This document shows positions 36,615-50,000 of a stretch of DNA of 64,000 nt, in pieces (position 1 is the stretch's first letter; each line of letters begins with the position of its first letter). The stretch lies in assembly GCA_023333565.1 (NCBI GenBank), contig JAJKFH010000209.1, forward strand, positions 2,868,001-2,932,000. Direction: 5' to 3'. The translations under genes were made by a program, and so were the position numbers. This DNA comes from Puffinus mauretanicus. Its lineage: Eukaryota > Chordata > Aves > Procellariiformes > Procellariidae. The notes below the pieces were generated by a model. The model ran no database searches. It had not been told where the DNA came from and was given only the letters and a program-made list of their open reading frames with translations.

Positions 36615-37134
36615 TGTCATGGTTTAACTTGGCAGGCAGCCAAATACCACACAGGCACTCACTCACTCCCCTCCCTGCCCCCAGCAGGACAGGGAGAGAA
36701 TCGGAAGGGTAAGAGTCAGAAAAACTCGTGGGTTGAGATAAAGACAGTTTAATAGAACAGAAAAAGGGAAAAATAATAATGATAATGATAGAATATACAA
36801 AATGAGTGATGCACAATGCAATTGCTCACCACCCGCGCTGACCGATAACCAAGTAGCGATCGCTACTTCCTGGATCACGCCTACCCTTCATATACTGAGC
36901 ATGACGTCACATGGTATGGAATACCCCATTACCCAGCTGGGCTGGCTGTCCTGATTATGTTCCCTCCCATCTTGTGTACCCAGCTCAGTCAGTAAGCGTG
37001 GGAGCTGTCCTTGGACTAGGAGGGCACTTAGCAACAACTGCAAACATCAGTGTGTTATCAACATTCTCCTCATACTAAATCCAAAACACAGCACTAGGAA
37101 GAAATTTAACCCTATCCCAGCCGAAACCAGGACA
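36615..37134 (-). mobile_element. Solo LTR 1 (avian endogenous retrovirus), about 520 bp
   Basis: The plus strand begins TGTCATGGTTTAAC and ends CCAGGACA, giving TG...CA ends. Read on the minus strand it has, in order, a perfect CRE TGACGTCA (36902-36909), a degenerate TATA region and an ATTAAA poly(A) signal (36748-36753). Flanks TACTT and TAGTT may be a decayed 5-bp target duplication. No internal retroviral sequence is next to it, so it is a solo LTR. It shares ends and landmarks with the LTRs at 39368 and 49291. Confidence 0.85.
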
Positions 37135-37657
37135 TAGTTTTATCTGAAAGTTGAAACTTTTCTACAGCTTTGTTAAAGAGTAAGAGAGTTTCACTGCTTT
37201 AACTACTACTGTAGCTCATCTGTACAATTAAGTTAAATTACATAAAATACTTGCACAGGAGGTTAAGTTGGTGAAAGCCTTCATACAGGTGTTTGAATTA
37301 GTTTTAACTAGACCTAAAGCTAGTGCAGTTTTATTTCTGTAAGGAACTTCTTAAGAATTAGGTAACTATTCCATCAGTTCAATAGTTGTTTATTTATCCT
37401 TTCTGTTAGACACTTAAAGCCGGACACATATAGAAGAAAAAGGCCTAAACTCTTTACCTCTTACTGAAGACTTTTGCCTTTACAGCAGAATGCTCGACAG
37501 TGCTATCGTTAGAGGAGGCCACACAGAATGCAGTGGGAGGCTTGGGATGGCTGAGTGGATACAGGCCAGTGCTGAAGATACCAAGGTCAATTCACATTTA
37601 GACTAGGGTATTCAAATAAGAATAGGGCTCGGTACACAGGGAAAAAGTTCAAAAATA
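37135..37657. other. Intergenic, 3' side of PPP2R3C
   Basis: Nothing recognised between solo LTR 1 and the PPP2R3C poly(A) signal. Confidence 0.5.
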
Positions 37658-37663
37658 TTTATT
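37658..37663 (-). terminator. PPP2R3C: PPP2R3C polyadenylation signal
   Basis: The plus strand reads TTTATT, giving AATAAA on the minus strand, 228 bases beyond the stop codon. Confidence 0.7.
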
Positions 37664-37890
37664 AAAAAAAAAAATTACATCTTAAACAACACTTGCTTTT
37701 TTGGTTTCAGAAATTAGTTCTGCGATTCCTGTATGTACCACATTTTATATTGTATGGGGGAGCATGGGGGGAAGGGGAGGGAAGTAAAATGGAAGAGGCA
37801 TTGATTCGGATAATGAATGTTTCCAGCTTCCAGCAGTTGGTGCGTCAGATTGAGATATCTCTATGGATACAGCCTGCTCCTGTTCAAAAG

Positions 37891-38079
37891 TCACGTATCA
37901 TCAACATCAGCAGTGTTGTCATTATCACTTGCCACAAGGACCTCTCTGTTCTCGTATGTCCAGAACCCATTCAGATCAATTAGAATGCTGGTAACAGTGT
38001 CTCCTTGACTGCTATTGATTAAGTCTTGAAGGGAGATTTTGTAAGGATCCTTAGGCTTCACCATATCAAAGATTTCATC
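37891..38079 (-). CDS. PPP2R3C: PPP2R3C coding exon 13 and stop
   Basis: Encodes residues 389-450 (DEIFDMVKPKDPYKISLQDL...ending DVDDT) and TGA at 37893-37891. Confidence 0.95.
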   Translation of the reverse strand, partial: DEIFDMVKPKDPYKISLQDLINSSQGDTVTSILIDLNGFWTYENREVLVASDNDNTADVDDT

Positions 38080-41000
38080 CTATGAAAGAAAAGTCAAAAT
38101 TGGGGAAAAAACCCCACACATTAATGAGCAAAACAACGGCTACTTTATACCATATACAGAATGATGTTTGGGTAACTACTGCCACCCACACCGATTTACA
38201 AAAAAAAAAAAAAGCTGTTAAGTCCCAAAGCATTCAAGATACAAAGCACAATAACTGGCTACAGACAGGATCAGTGTGCTCAGCTCCCACATCTCAAATA
38301 AGAATTTGATTTTCTGGGGAGGCTTTGGCCTCAAAGTGGCAACATGAAACTCAGTTGGCTTGTGTAAGCTAAGTTTTATAGAAGCTCTTGTACTTCTTTT
38401 TTTAAGCACTAAAACTCCTAAGTGTGAAGTAGGCAGTAATAAAGAGAGTAATAAAGAGAGTTTTATAGACAGGTCTTTTTAGTCACCAGTCTGCTCCCCC
38501 CGCACCGAGGATGATCCTGAACCATAAAATAGACATACCAAGTATCTTCACATGTAAGGCACAGCAACATGTATTTCACAGGTACTTTGTCTATTAGTAA
38601 GGAAACTACTAGAACAGTTGCGTACCAGATTTCTTACAGAGTAATTGCTGAATAGAAAGACATTTTCAAACCTATGAGCAGGAGAAGTCAGATCATCTCT
38701 GCTACTCTGCAAGTAAATATGCAACAACCTAGGAACTACGATATAACATAAGTAAATTATGAAATGCTTATTCAAATATTTCACATAGTACTCTGTTCAG
38801 TAAAACTAACCTTGACATCCTGAAAAGAAACTGGTTCCTGTCCATGGATTTTCATTTGTTCCTGAATAGCCTAGGAAAAAAAAGAAGAGTTAGGAATAGG
38901 TAGTGCAGTATTATACTGACACTGTATGAAACTTTTTTAATGCTTCTGCATCTTAAGCTGTATCGCCGTGTAACAAAGCATTCATGGTACAGCTTGCAAT
39001 CAATTCTCTTCCACAAGTGAGGCAGGGGTGAGTTAAAGCATAATCAATGATACGCATCTCTAGGTTCACCGTTCTTAGTCAATATGGTAAGAATCCAACT
39101 TTCAGTATGACCAGTGTTTGAGCACTCTGCAAATGGGATATGCAGACACCTGAATATTATCACTCAACACTCAAAGCTTAAGACAGTAATACACTCAAAC
39201 CAGAAGGTTCAGTTTCTGACAAAGTGTGAAATACGGACTAGGGAAAGAGCGAAGGGAAAGGACCAACCAGCAGACAAACAAAGCAGTGGTGGCTACTCAC
39301 ACTTTCAATTACTTTGAAAATGGAACATGTATTCTGGTTGATCAAATAATAATGTGAGCGTGACGATTGTCGTGGTTTAACCCCAGCCAGCAAAAATAAA
39401 TGCCACGCAGCCGCTCTATCACCCCCCCTCCCCGGTGGGATGGGGGAGAGAATCGGGAGGGCACAAGTAGGAAAGCTCCCGGGTTGAGATAAAAACAGTT
39501 TAATAATTGAAATGAAACGAAGTAGAACAGTAATAATAACAATGAGAACAACAACAATAACAGAATACACTAAACAGGCAATGCACGACACAACCGCTCA
39601 CCGACCGCGTGTCACGAACGGGGGCGAGCCCCCCCACACACCTGGTTTTTATACTGAGCATGATGTCACACGGTATAGAATACCCCATTGGCCAGCTGGG
39701 TCCTCCACCCCGGCTGTGCTCCCCCCTCCCGGTGCAAGCATCACCCAGCAACAGCCAAAGCATCAATGGGCCATCAACGCTCCTTTCACACAGAACCCAA
39801 AACACAGAACACCCCCAAGCTACTGGGAAGAAAGTTAACCCTGTCCCAACCAGGACAACGATGTAATTGTCTATTTGAGCATTTGTCCATGCATGGAAGG
39901 GTACTCCCACACATACGCTAGCAGAAAACCCATTATTCACAGAGCCAAAAAGAAGCGTTCTGATTTCAAGGAAAACTTAGAACATTCAATTTCCAAAAGT
40001 TTAAAGGAGGGACACGTTTTGGAGTATGATCAAGCATCTGCTGTAGTCGAGGAATCTTTTCAATAGTTAAGCCATAGAGTAAGTATGTAACAGGAGACAT
40101 GCACAAAAATAGCTGTGCAACAGTAGCCTATGTAGAATTACCTTGTTAAATTGTTTTCATATTAGAATCACTTATGTACTATGACAACACTAACATTCGT
40201 GGTTTTGTAAAATGTAGAACTGTAGATTAACATCCTTTATTAAAATCAGAGTCAGAGACAGTTGATATGGCCTCTGGCCTCCCTGAATGCTACTACCATG
40301 CGAACAGAAGTGGAGAAAGTGGTGGGAATGGTGAACTGTAAAAGCAGGGAGAGAAGATGAGTCATTCCTTAGTTTCTCTAGGATCCTTAGTATTGCCAAG
40401 TCCTGGCCCAATAGTTTCCCATCAAGCATACAACACAGCTACAACTACTAAACAAAGTTCATGATGAAGTTCAAAAGGCACATGCACAAATCCCGCCTGC
40501 ACCTGCAGCAGAATAAGCCTGGAGCAGCATGCTCCAGGGGCCAGCTGGCTAGCAGCAGTTTGGCAGGAAAGGTGCTGGAGGTCTTGCTGCTCAAGAAGTT
40601 GAACAAGAACCTGCAGGGTGCCCCTGTAGTGATGAAGGCAGATAAATACTGGGCTGCATCAGTACAAGCACAGCTAGCAGGTTCAGGGAAGTGATTATTC
40701 CTCCTGACTCGACATTTGGACACAGTACTCCAAATGCAGCCTCACAGCTTTGGGCTCCCCTTTGTGAGACACTGACAAAGCAGTGGGACACTGGGACAGC
40801 ACTAGAGGGCTATCAGGATGCTTGGGGGGCTAAAGCACAGCACAGCTGAGAGGAGAGGCTTGAGATGGGGATTAATTCACCTGGAGAACAGAAGGCTGGG
40901 GTGGGGGGAAATCTAATTACTATCTTCAACTACCCCGCAGGTGATTAGAGACAACACAGCGAGACTCTTCTTGGAGACACACAGTGAAAGGGCAAGAGGC

Positions 41001-44000
41001 ATTCCAATTACACAAAGATGGGAGAAAGGGTGAGGGGAGAAAAGTCATCTCAGTCAGGGTAGTCAGACACCGGAACACATTGCCCAAAGAGGCCATAGAG
41101 TCTCCCTCCTTGGAGACACCCAAAACTCGCCTGGACAAGGCCCTGAGCAACTCGACCTAACCATGAAGCTGGACCTGCTCTGAGCAGATGATGGGAGCAG
41201 GGGACCTCCAAAGGTCCATTCCACCCTAAATTATTTGATGGTTCCAAGGCACTAAAAGAAAAAAAAGTTGTGGGGTTTTTTGGAGGGTTTGTTTGTTTTT
41301 AAAGAAAAAGCCTTTCCTTTTTAGAAAAGGTATTCCAGATAAGAAGTCTTATTTTTACAAAATGATATGGTTGTTCAATATCATTTTACAAAATGATATT
41401 GAAGTTCACGTTCAGCTGAAGACTTTTTACAATCTAGAAATAATGTGGATATAAGATTATGCCTTGAGCAGGCCTGAATGCTTTACTTAATGAGCTGAAT
41501 AAAGTATGTACCTTGTTCATCATACTTTGAGCATACGGCTAAGTACAACAAGATTGTTTATTTTTACAGTTATAATACAAAGATCCACATAAAGAAAATT
41601 GAAGTACTTGTCCCTGTGTCTGAAGAGACATCACTGAAGGGATCTTGTACATGAAAAAAGCATCACCCTCATAACTCAGCCTAAACCATCCACAGCAAAA
41701 ATACTATTTTACAACATGACATTTCCCTTCCCAAGATACCTCGGGTATCTATCAAGAAACAAGACAAAACAACAAAACAGCCACGTCTCCCAAAACCAAA
41801 ACGACCACAAGCTAGAAGAAAAACAAAAAAACCACTCACATACAACTAACAATTTGGAGGAAGATTTTACAAGCCTTAGGCTAATTTTAACAGCAACTAC
41901 AAAAATTTAAGCTTATTTTAAATCTATTCTGGGAGCAACAGGTAAAAATACAGAATATGAAAAATGCAAGAAGCTTTTTGCAATCAATATATTGAATGAA
42001 AAATCCCACAGCTGTACAGGCCCATCACTGCATGTCATTATTTTCATTTCTTCTACTGAATTTTAGGATTACAGTGGAAATTAAAACCATGGGCAATAAC
42101 CAATTAGAACCATCATAGGAGATTTTAATAGGTAATCATTAGGCAATTTTAGGACAATTTCGATTTTAAAAAAAAAAAAAAATCAATAGAAAATATTTTT
42201 CCTAAACGAAATCAAAACAGTTAATTTCAACTGCACATAAAATGTTGAAAATACCTTTTGAATTCTTTCCAAGTTTTGGAATATTTTTTTTAATATTTTA
42301 AATCTTCTTAGAAGTAGTTACTAGCCTCCCAGTGGGTATTGGTAATTTAAAGTGATTTCCTGCAGATCTGCATGCAGAAGCACACAGGCTATAACACTAT
42401 AAACACAGAAAATGGCCTACCTGTATAAAGAGACTTACCCTGAAGAAATAATTAAGAGAAAAGACATTCAGGTATCCTTTGTTCTCTATATCAAGCAGTT
42501 TGAAAATATATTGCAGAGCTGCAGGCTCCTTTCTGTTTTCTAATGCAAGCACAAAGTCCAGGTAGGTTTTATAGTCCTAAAAGTAGATACAATCATGTTT
42601 ATTACAGTCTTCTTTCTAAATTGATTTTGCAAGCAGGAACTTTATAATTGGCAGCTATTTCATTGTGGGGGATTGGTCTATGTTCTGAAAAAGACAACGT
42701 GAAATAGAAAATGGCTGCTACCACCAACATGAACAGAAAAGTTAGTTTTTAATGACTGCTGACGATAGGAAATCCTGCCATTTTAGAGGTAAAATAGGAT
42801 TCCAAGCATAGATCCAAATTAAACATGCTATATATACTTTATATAACAATGTTTAATACATCTTTAGACTGCCGAACATACCCAACTAGTGAAAAAAAAA
42901 CATATAAAAGGTTTTCATTACCACAAATCAAACATGCAGTGGCAGTAAGCCTACCATTACCAAACAGTGAACTATATGGCCAATTATAGTATATAATCCT
43001 TAGACCAGAGTAGGTAGTTTAGCAAATCATGTTGTCGAAGCATTACTAGACATCACAAATATGTATCACGCTTTTCTTTTTCATTAGTACTGATTCTTGG
43101 TTTCCCGAACAAGATATAGTTGTGACAAGGACAGAAATCCTTCAGTCTTATGTACACAATAACCCTCTCTACCTTAAACACCAGAAAGTTGTGCTGCCAT
43201 TCTGAGGGAGCTTGACAGGCTGGAAAAATGGGCTGCCAGGAGCCCCATCAAGTTCAACAGAGGGAATGCAAAATTCTGCATTTGGGGAGGAATAACCCCA
43301 TGCACCAGTACATGCTGGGGGCTGACTAGTCAGAAAGCAGCTCTGCACTGACGGACCCGGGAGTCCTGATGGACAACAAAACTGAACGTGCGCCAGCAAC
43401 GTGCCCTTGCAGCAAAGGCTGCCGACAGCATCCTGAGCTGCATTAGGAAGAGCTTTGCTGGCAAGTTGAGGAAGATGATCCTTCTCCTCTACTCAGCACT
43501 GCTTAGACCACATCTGAGCACTGGGTCCTGTTCTGGTCTCCCTCGTACAATAGAGAGACAGACCTACTGTAGCAAGTCCAGCAAAGGGCAACTAAGAGGA
43601 CCCCTCATGACCTCAATCATTCCGTGGATTTTACAAAAAACTGCTCAGATGGCAGAAGGACCGTATAGTGAATCTGTAATTTAATCACTTTTAGAGTTCA
43701 GTCATCTGAATGCAGACAAGAAGAGTAGCAATACGTTAAGTAAAGCTTTCAAAATAAATATAGATATAAGTTTTTATTTTAACTCTAATTTAGTTAGACT
43801 CCCCATTTTTCACAGCTATGGAAAGCTTACAGCAAAAACCACTGTGGTCTTCATGAAGAAGTGGACAGGTTAGCTAACTTGCACTAGTCTCAAGTGTGCC
43901 ACTTCGGTTCTCTTTAAAGAATTACGTGAAACTAAAAAGCATGGCTACATCTATACATTTTTTCAACATGCACTTTATGTTACTGAATCTACAAGAAGCT

Positions 44001-47000
44001 TTATCCTAGGCTGTCTGGATTTTGTGTCACCTCCGCTTTTCAAAACAAGCAACATGCCTTTAAGTCATGCTGCGATCACATTGCTGTTAAGAAAATTAAT
44101 TTTCTAATCTGCTGCATGATCATTTGCGCGCACAATGATAAACACAAGTTACTTTACCTCAAGCTACTCTTTAAAATAAAGATACTGATTACGACACATT
44201 TCCTGTCTCAATAAGCCAAAGCTTTTATATTGTGAACAAATTGAAAATATGTGATTACCATTTCACCATCATACGTTAAGCATTCCTGAAAGACACGATC
44301 CAAAAATATGTTGGTCAGAGTCCCTGTTCCATACCGGGACAGTTCTTCTTTGCTGAGCATGCCATTGTGATCTTTATCAAGGTTTAAGTACTGGCCTAGG
44401 GGGGAGATACAGAGGGTGAAACATAATATACCTATATCAGCAAAGAACTGTTTCAACAGAAAAAGAAAATTTAGCACTTTTTTAACATTAATTTAATTTT
44501 CATCATGAAGTTAATACAGTTAAGTGGGAATATGCCAGACCCACAATAATATTCATAAAGCATCATAAATGAGCACACAACATGGGAGGAGTTGGGAGGA
44601 AGCGGGATTCCCATAACGAGGTGTTAATAGTTCTACTCTAAGGTAATGGCTCAAAAGTAAAGGCTGTGTATACAGAGAAAGGAGAGAAGGGTAAGAGCAT
44701 ATTATTTTAAATAGATCTGCTGTAAGCATGAAAAAAAAGAACTAAAGGTGATGCAAAAGCACGAATAGAACAGTCAAAATAAAAGGTTACAGAGGAATGT
44801 TGTACCTTGTGCAACAAGCACAAAATGACAGAGCATAAAACCACGGTAAAGAGCAACAGTGGAGAACTGAAACTGTAAAGAAAGTCAGGAAGATATACTG
44901 AAAGGATGGCTACAGGAGTTGAAAAGACAAGTTACGAGGAGGATTTAAAGAGAGAAAAACAGAGGAAAAATAACACTAAGAATGTGACTAAGTCATACAA
45001 GGTAGAGAGGAGAAAAAAAAAAACAAAAGGGCAAAAAAAAAAAAAAGCGTTCACATATAAAGGAACCTACCATAAACTCTTAATGCAGAAGGAGCAGAAA
45101 ACCAATTTGTTTCTTGACTTTCTTTAGAAAGTTCTTCATCCCTTAACTACGTGAAACACAAAGTTAGAATTCAGAAAGAGTAAATTAAAATACAATAGGA
45201 TATGCTAAGAGATCTTTACCTCCAGTAAGTCATCCAGGAAGCTGCAAGCTAAAATATCCTGTATCTTTATCTTCCCTGCAGCAAGAAAAGGAAAAGACAT
45301 TTTAACAGTCGCCCAGCTAACATATCCATTTGACTGTTATCATTTAGGTGGTTCTACTTAAGAACGAAGTATTCTGAGCAGAAAAAAAATGCCTTTTTAA
45401 AAAACCAAAACCAAACAAAACCAACTTCTAACATCCACGATAAGGCTGTAATTTAAGAGATAAAATAAAAATAGCTTTTAAAATGACGGAATAAAACTAG
45501 CCTGATATTAGCACAAGAGGAGTTATCCTGAGGCCTTAAAACCCAGAAAACGGTATTAAGAAAAAGCGAGTGTTCAACATCAACTCAAAATGTAAAATAA
45601 AAATGCAAACAAAGCATGCTTAAAACATTTGTTGGAATAACAGAGTCTCTTAAGTGATGTGATACTTTTACATCTTCAGAAACCACAGATGTGACACGAA
45701 GCTAAGGTGGCAGAATGCACTTCTGCTGGTGTAGCTTTGACTGGTGCACAGACACTGCACAAACAGCTGTGCAAAATAATGGCATTATAACTTCACACAC
45801 CCTCTCTCTACATGTTTGTAACTACCTCTGCCAGAGGCTGCTGCCCACACAACTCTGATGTCTTCGAGTGGCTCAGCTAGACCTTGAGAACACATGCAGT
45901 TTGTGACTTAAGTCAAGGGCATATGAAAAAGCAAACTGTTGTCCAAGGGAGCTACATCTGTAATAAGGATTAGCAGCCATAATTGCAAACCTTTTCTAAT
46001 GAGTTTACATGGTGCACGCAAATTTAGTCACGGGAGAAGCACATCACAACAAGCATTCTTAAGCATTTCCACAGCCCTGTGGATGTTCTGCCAAGCAGTT
46101 CTGTTGTTAGTTACTGTGTTTTCTATTCACCTAAACACTTATAAAATTAGCTACTGCTAATGATGCATTATGATGAAATAATATCTTATTTGTCAGTTTC
46201 TAGGAGATAGCCATCAGTTGTGGCCCTATAGAGTTATCTCATAGAAATTCATTAGCTGTAGAAGTAGATTATTAGACCCACGTAAAGACTCATGGTCTTC
46301 AGTGGAGATTAATCTTCAAATACAAGATTGCTGAACAAAGACAACTACGTGTTACTTTGAAAACACAAGTAGCTTCAGTGGAAACATTTTAAAAGTGAAA
46401 ATACTCCCACATATTCAGAATTTTTAGAACATGGACCTACCTGTTCTGAGAGGATCCAGAAAGAAGAAGAACTTTCTAACCGCTGTGCAGACATAGAAGG
46501 AGTAAAAAGATTTTTCTAAACCATCCAGTTGTGGCAAAGTAGGGATGAGTTCCAAAATATAGTTTTCTAAATCCTGCAGAATTAAGAAAGAAAAGAAAAC
46601 AAGCTTTAAACACTACTGTTGTTGCATGTTTGCTACATTCCACCCTGGCTTTCAAGTATATTTTGTTAAAAATACAATCCTGCAACAATGCAGGAAAGAG
46701 CACGAAAGCAGGCAAAAAAGCTTCTGTCTCCGTGCAAGAAATCCTAGGTTACATACATGCACATGTGATGCCATGACTGAAACGGTCTACAAATAAAGCA
46801 GAATGTTAACAAAGTAGATGATATTTACATGTAAATATAAATGCATTCAACTGTACCTTTTTCAAATACCAATGCATAACTCCTAATTGGATTATCCTAT
46901 TGCTGAATATTCTTTAATAGACCTTTTTTAAGTAGAGTGGTAACTAGAATCTTCTTATTTATTTTATAATATTAACTCCTGTTAGAACAGGAGAATAATT

Positions 47001-50000
47001 CATTGAGGCCCACTCTACCCATCCTTTTTTGTGATTTCTACTATATCCTACTAAATCTAGTAAAGTGCTAATGATGTGAAACCTTGACACCTACGATCTC
47101 TTTTTCAGAGAATTACCCATATTTTAAAAAGGCTAGCAGCACTCTCACCACCAAATCTCTAGAATATAGAGATTGCTATTTATCCAAACAAATGTGCCCA
47201 CTCCAAACCTAGATTATGATATAAGCTTTTATGAGACAAGACTGGAAGAAAATTGGAGCCTTTTTGATGTTCTGTTGTTTGAGTAAAGACAGACATTAAG
47301 TTAATCAAGAATTTACTTACTGATTCTCTGAGGTAGCCCTGTCCTGCCACGTCATATAAACTGAGACCTATTCTTGTCTGATGAAGCCATACTGTAAAAC
47401 AGAAAACAGAATTACAATGCAAGAAACCTAGGGGTTTTTTGAGGCCTCACCAAAATTTGAAGTTATTCTAAAGGCCACAGGGCACTGTTGGATGTTAAGT
47501 GCCTCTCTCTATTTCCCATTTTTCTGAGATTTAAGCAAAGCCATGACATGTACCAGCCCTGCTTAGAAACACCATTTCAGTCTCTAAGTTGGTAGAAGTC
47601 ACTGGCGATATATGGTATGCTGTGGCCAAGACTGCCTTATAATAACTAGATGTGAAATACGGCTGAGCAGACACCACATTTTATCTGGTACATGGAATCA
47701 TATGGATTTGTTCTCTCTCGCTGACCTAGAGATATGTGTAGCAGTGCATTTTCACTGCATTAAAAACAGCTGTACAACGTCATATGCAGATTGCTTGTCA
47801 GACTGCTACAGCCCCTTGTGCAGCACGAGACACTGCAGCTACAGCCAAAGGTCCTGCCCTCACTTCTGAGTTACAACAGGAGAATTAGAATAGCACAAGC
47901 ATCTATTTTTGCAATGAGAAGACGCCTTAATCAGACCATCTACAGGACAATGTGCTTGAGGCCGTTGTTAAAGCACAGTAACAGAGACGGAGTACAGATT
48001 AGGCATAAAAACCTACTATTCACACACTCCATGTTAAATTTAACTTGCATTTTACGAAGAAACAGTTTAAAAGTTCCTCTTACGAAATACAGACTGCGCT
48101 TCGTCTCTTCAAGGTAAGTGTTTGTCAAGATGGACTAAATATCACTCAGAGATGACAGAGGTTATACGGTTATGCTGTTTCTTTGTTGGCTGAAGTTTAA
48201 AGGTAAGTGCATCATACACCCTGAAGTGATTCAGGACGCTTTTACTAGCTTGACTTGTTTGGACACAGCCAACAGACTTGACCAGCTTTCCTCCTGAAGG
48301 GGGAGAGTCTCTCGCATCCTCCCAAAAGGACTGTGTAGATCATTAAGAAAGAGGAAGAAAGGCTGTAATCCATGGACTGTAGGAAATCCTACAGATGGAG
48401 GTAGGACGGAGAAAGACAGAATGCTATGTGTTCAGCACAAGTATGTAAATACATACAGCCATTCCTAAAACTTAACAAGCATATAAAAGAAAAACCCCAA
48501 AAGCTCATTAATAAGTTCAGCTGATTAGAAAATACCATCACACACCCGAGGCACAGCAGTTTAAGATGTTTTAAGCTCAGGGCAATATGGCCTCTCCCCT
48601 GCTGCAGCACCACTCCGGAGGCTGACCGCTCCGCTGCATGAGCGTCATCAAAACAATGTGAAATGTGGGAGTGCGCTACCCCAACTTGGATCAGCTCAAG
48701 CAGCTACACAGTAACTCCCTTCATCATCTGTTACTTTCCTCTCCTTTCAGTGCCACACTGAAGGACATCTAGCAGTAAATACAGATGGAAATCACTAATT
48801 ACAATCTAAAGTATTAACTGAAAGTTCCTACAGGAATTTAAGTTTTTTCTTCCTTAGTACCTGGCCTGGTCTTTAGCCCTCATATGGAATGCTGTACAAC
48901 AGACAATAGAAATCATCTCAGCTACTGCACAGACATGCTACTGGGCTAACTTTATTAGGCAATTCTAATGCTGTAAGCTAGCAAAACCAAGGATCCTTAT
49001 TCAACTGACCCAAGAGGGACTTGCAAATAAACACTACAATGGGACCTTACGTTGGCCGGAGTGTGAAAATGAAATCTGATTGAGATGGGACATGCCAAAA
49101 GGTTTCCTATCTCTAAATTTCCTGGGTTTTTTTGGTTTTGGTTGGTTAGTTGGGTTTTTTTGTTGTTGGTTTTGTTGCTTTTTTTTTTTAGAAAAAAGGT
49201 ATCACCATAAATAAAGAAGACATACAACTTCTGGGTGAAACAAACGAAATAAAGAGCTCTGAAAGAATCTGTTGTGTCCATCTGGGTAGGTGTCCTGGTT
49301 TCGGCTGGGATAGAGTTAATGTTCTTTCTAGTAGCTGGTATAGTGCTGTGTTTTGGATTTAGCATGAGAATAATGTTGATAACACACTGATGTTTTAGTT
49401 GTTGCCAAGCAGTGCTTACACTAAATCAAGGATTTTTCAGCTTCCCATGCTCTGCCATGTGCACAAAAAGCTAGGAGGGGGCAAAGCCAAGACAGCTGAC
49501 CCAAACTGGCCAAAAGGGTATTCCATGCCATATGACATCATGCTCAGTATATAAGCTGGGGGGAGTTGGCCAGGGGGGCAGCAATCGCTGCTCGGGGACT
49601 GGCTGGGTGTCAGTTGGCATGTGGTGAGGGGTTGCACCACTTGTTTTTCCTGGGTTTTGTTCCTCTCTCTCTCGTTATTTTCCTTTTCATTACAATTTAT
49701 TATTATTTTATTTTATTTCAATTATTAAACTGTTCTTATCTTAACCCACAAGTTTTCTTACTTTTGCTCTTCAGATTCTTTCCCACATCCCGCCGGGGCG
49801 GGGGAGGGCGGGGAGCAGGGAGGGTGAGCGAGCAGCTGTGTGGTGCTTGGTTGCCAACTGGGTTTAAACCACAACAGTAAGCCTTTCTGAAATGCATACA
49901 ATTTTCACGGACTTCTTCACAAGTCTCCTATCCTGCAGCTTTTGGGTTTGCTGTTCGTTGCAAATGGGCCTATTACTCCTTTCTTGCATACTCTGCACGT

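Larger units (their letters stand above)
38871..42438 (-). other. PPP2R3C: PPP2R3C intron 11
   Basis: Holds solo LTR 2 (39368-39857), a CR1 fragment (40455-41246) and a 14-bp-arm inverted repeat at 41374-41403. The remainder is AT-rich with nothing recognised. Confidence 0.7.
45147..47320 (-). other. PPP2R3C: PPP2R3C introns 6, 7 and 8
   Basis: 46574-47320, 45276-46440 and the minimal 73-bp intron 45147-45219. No elements were recognised. Confidence 0.6.

Noticed and set aside
39500..39940. 146-codon minus-strand open frame
   Set aside because: It lies almost entirely within solo LTR 2, which is noncoding, and runs into its flank.
43388..43684. 98-codon open frame
   Set aside because: Chance frame in a degraded CR1 fragment, not the CR1 reverse-transcriptase frame at full length.
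44906..45127. Lys-rich 73-codon plus-strand frame
   Set aside because: Opposite strand of PPP2R3C exon 9 and A-rich intron.
49566..49880. 104-codon plus-strand open frame
   Set aside because: Within the R/U5 part of solo LTR 3.
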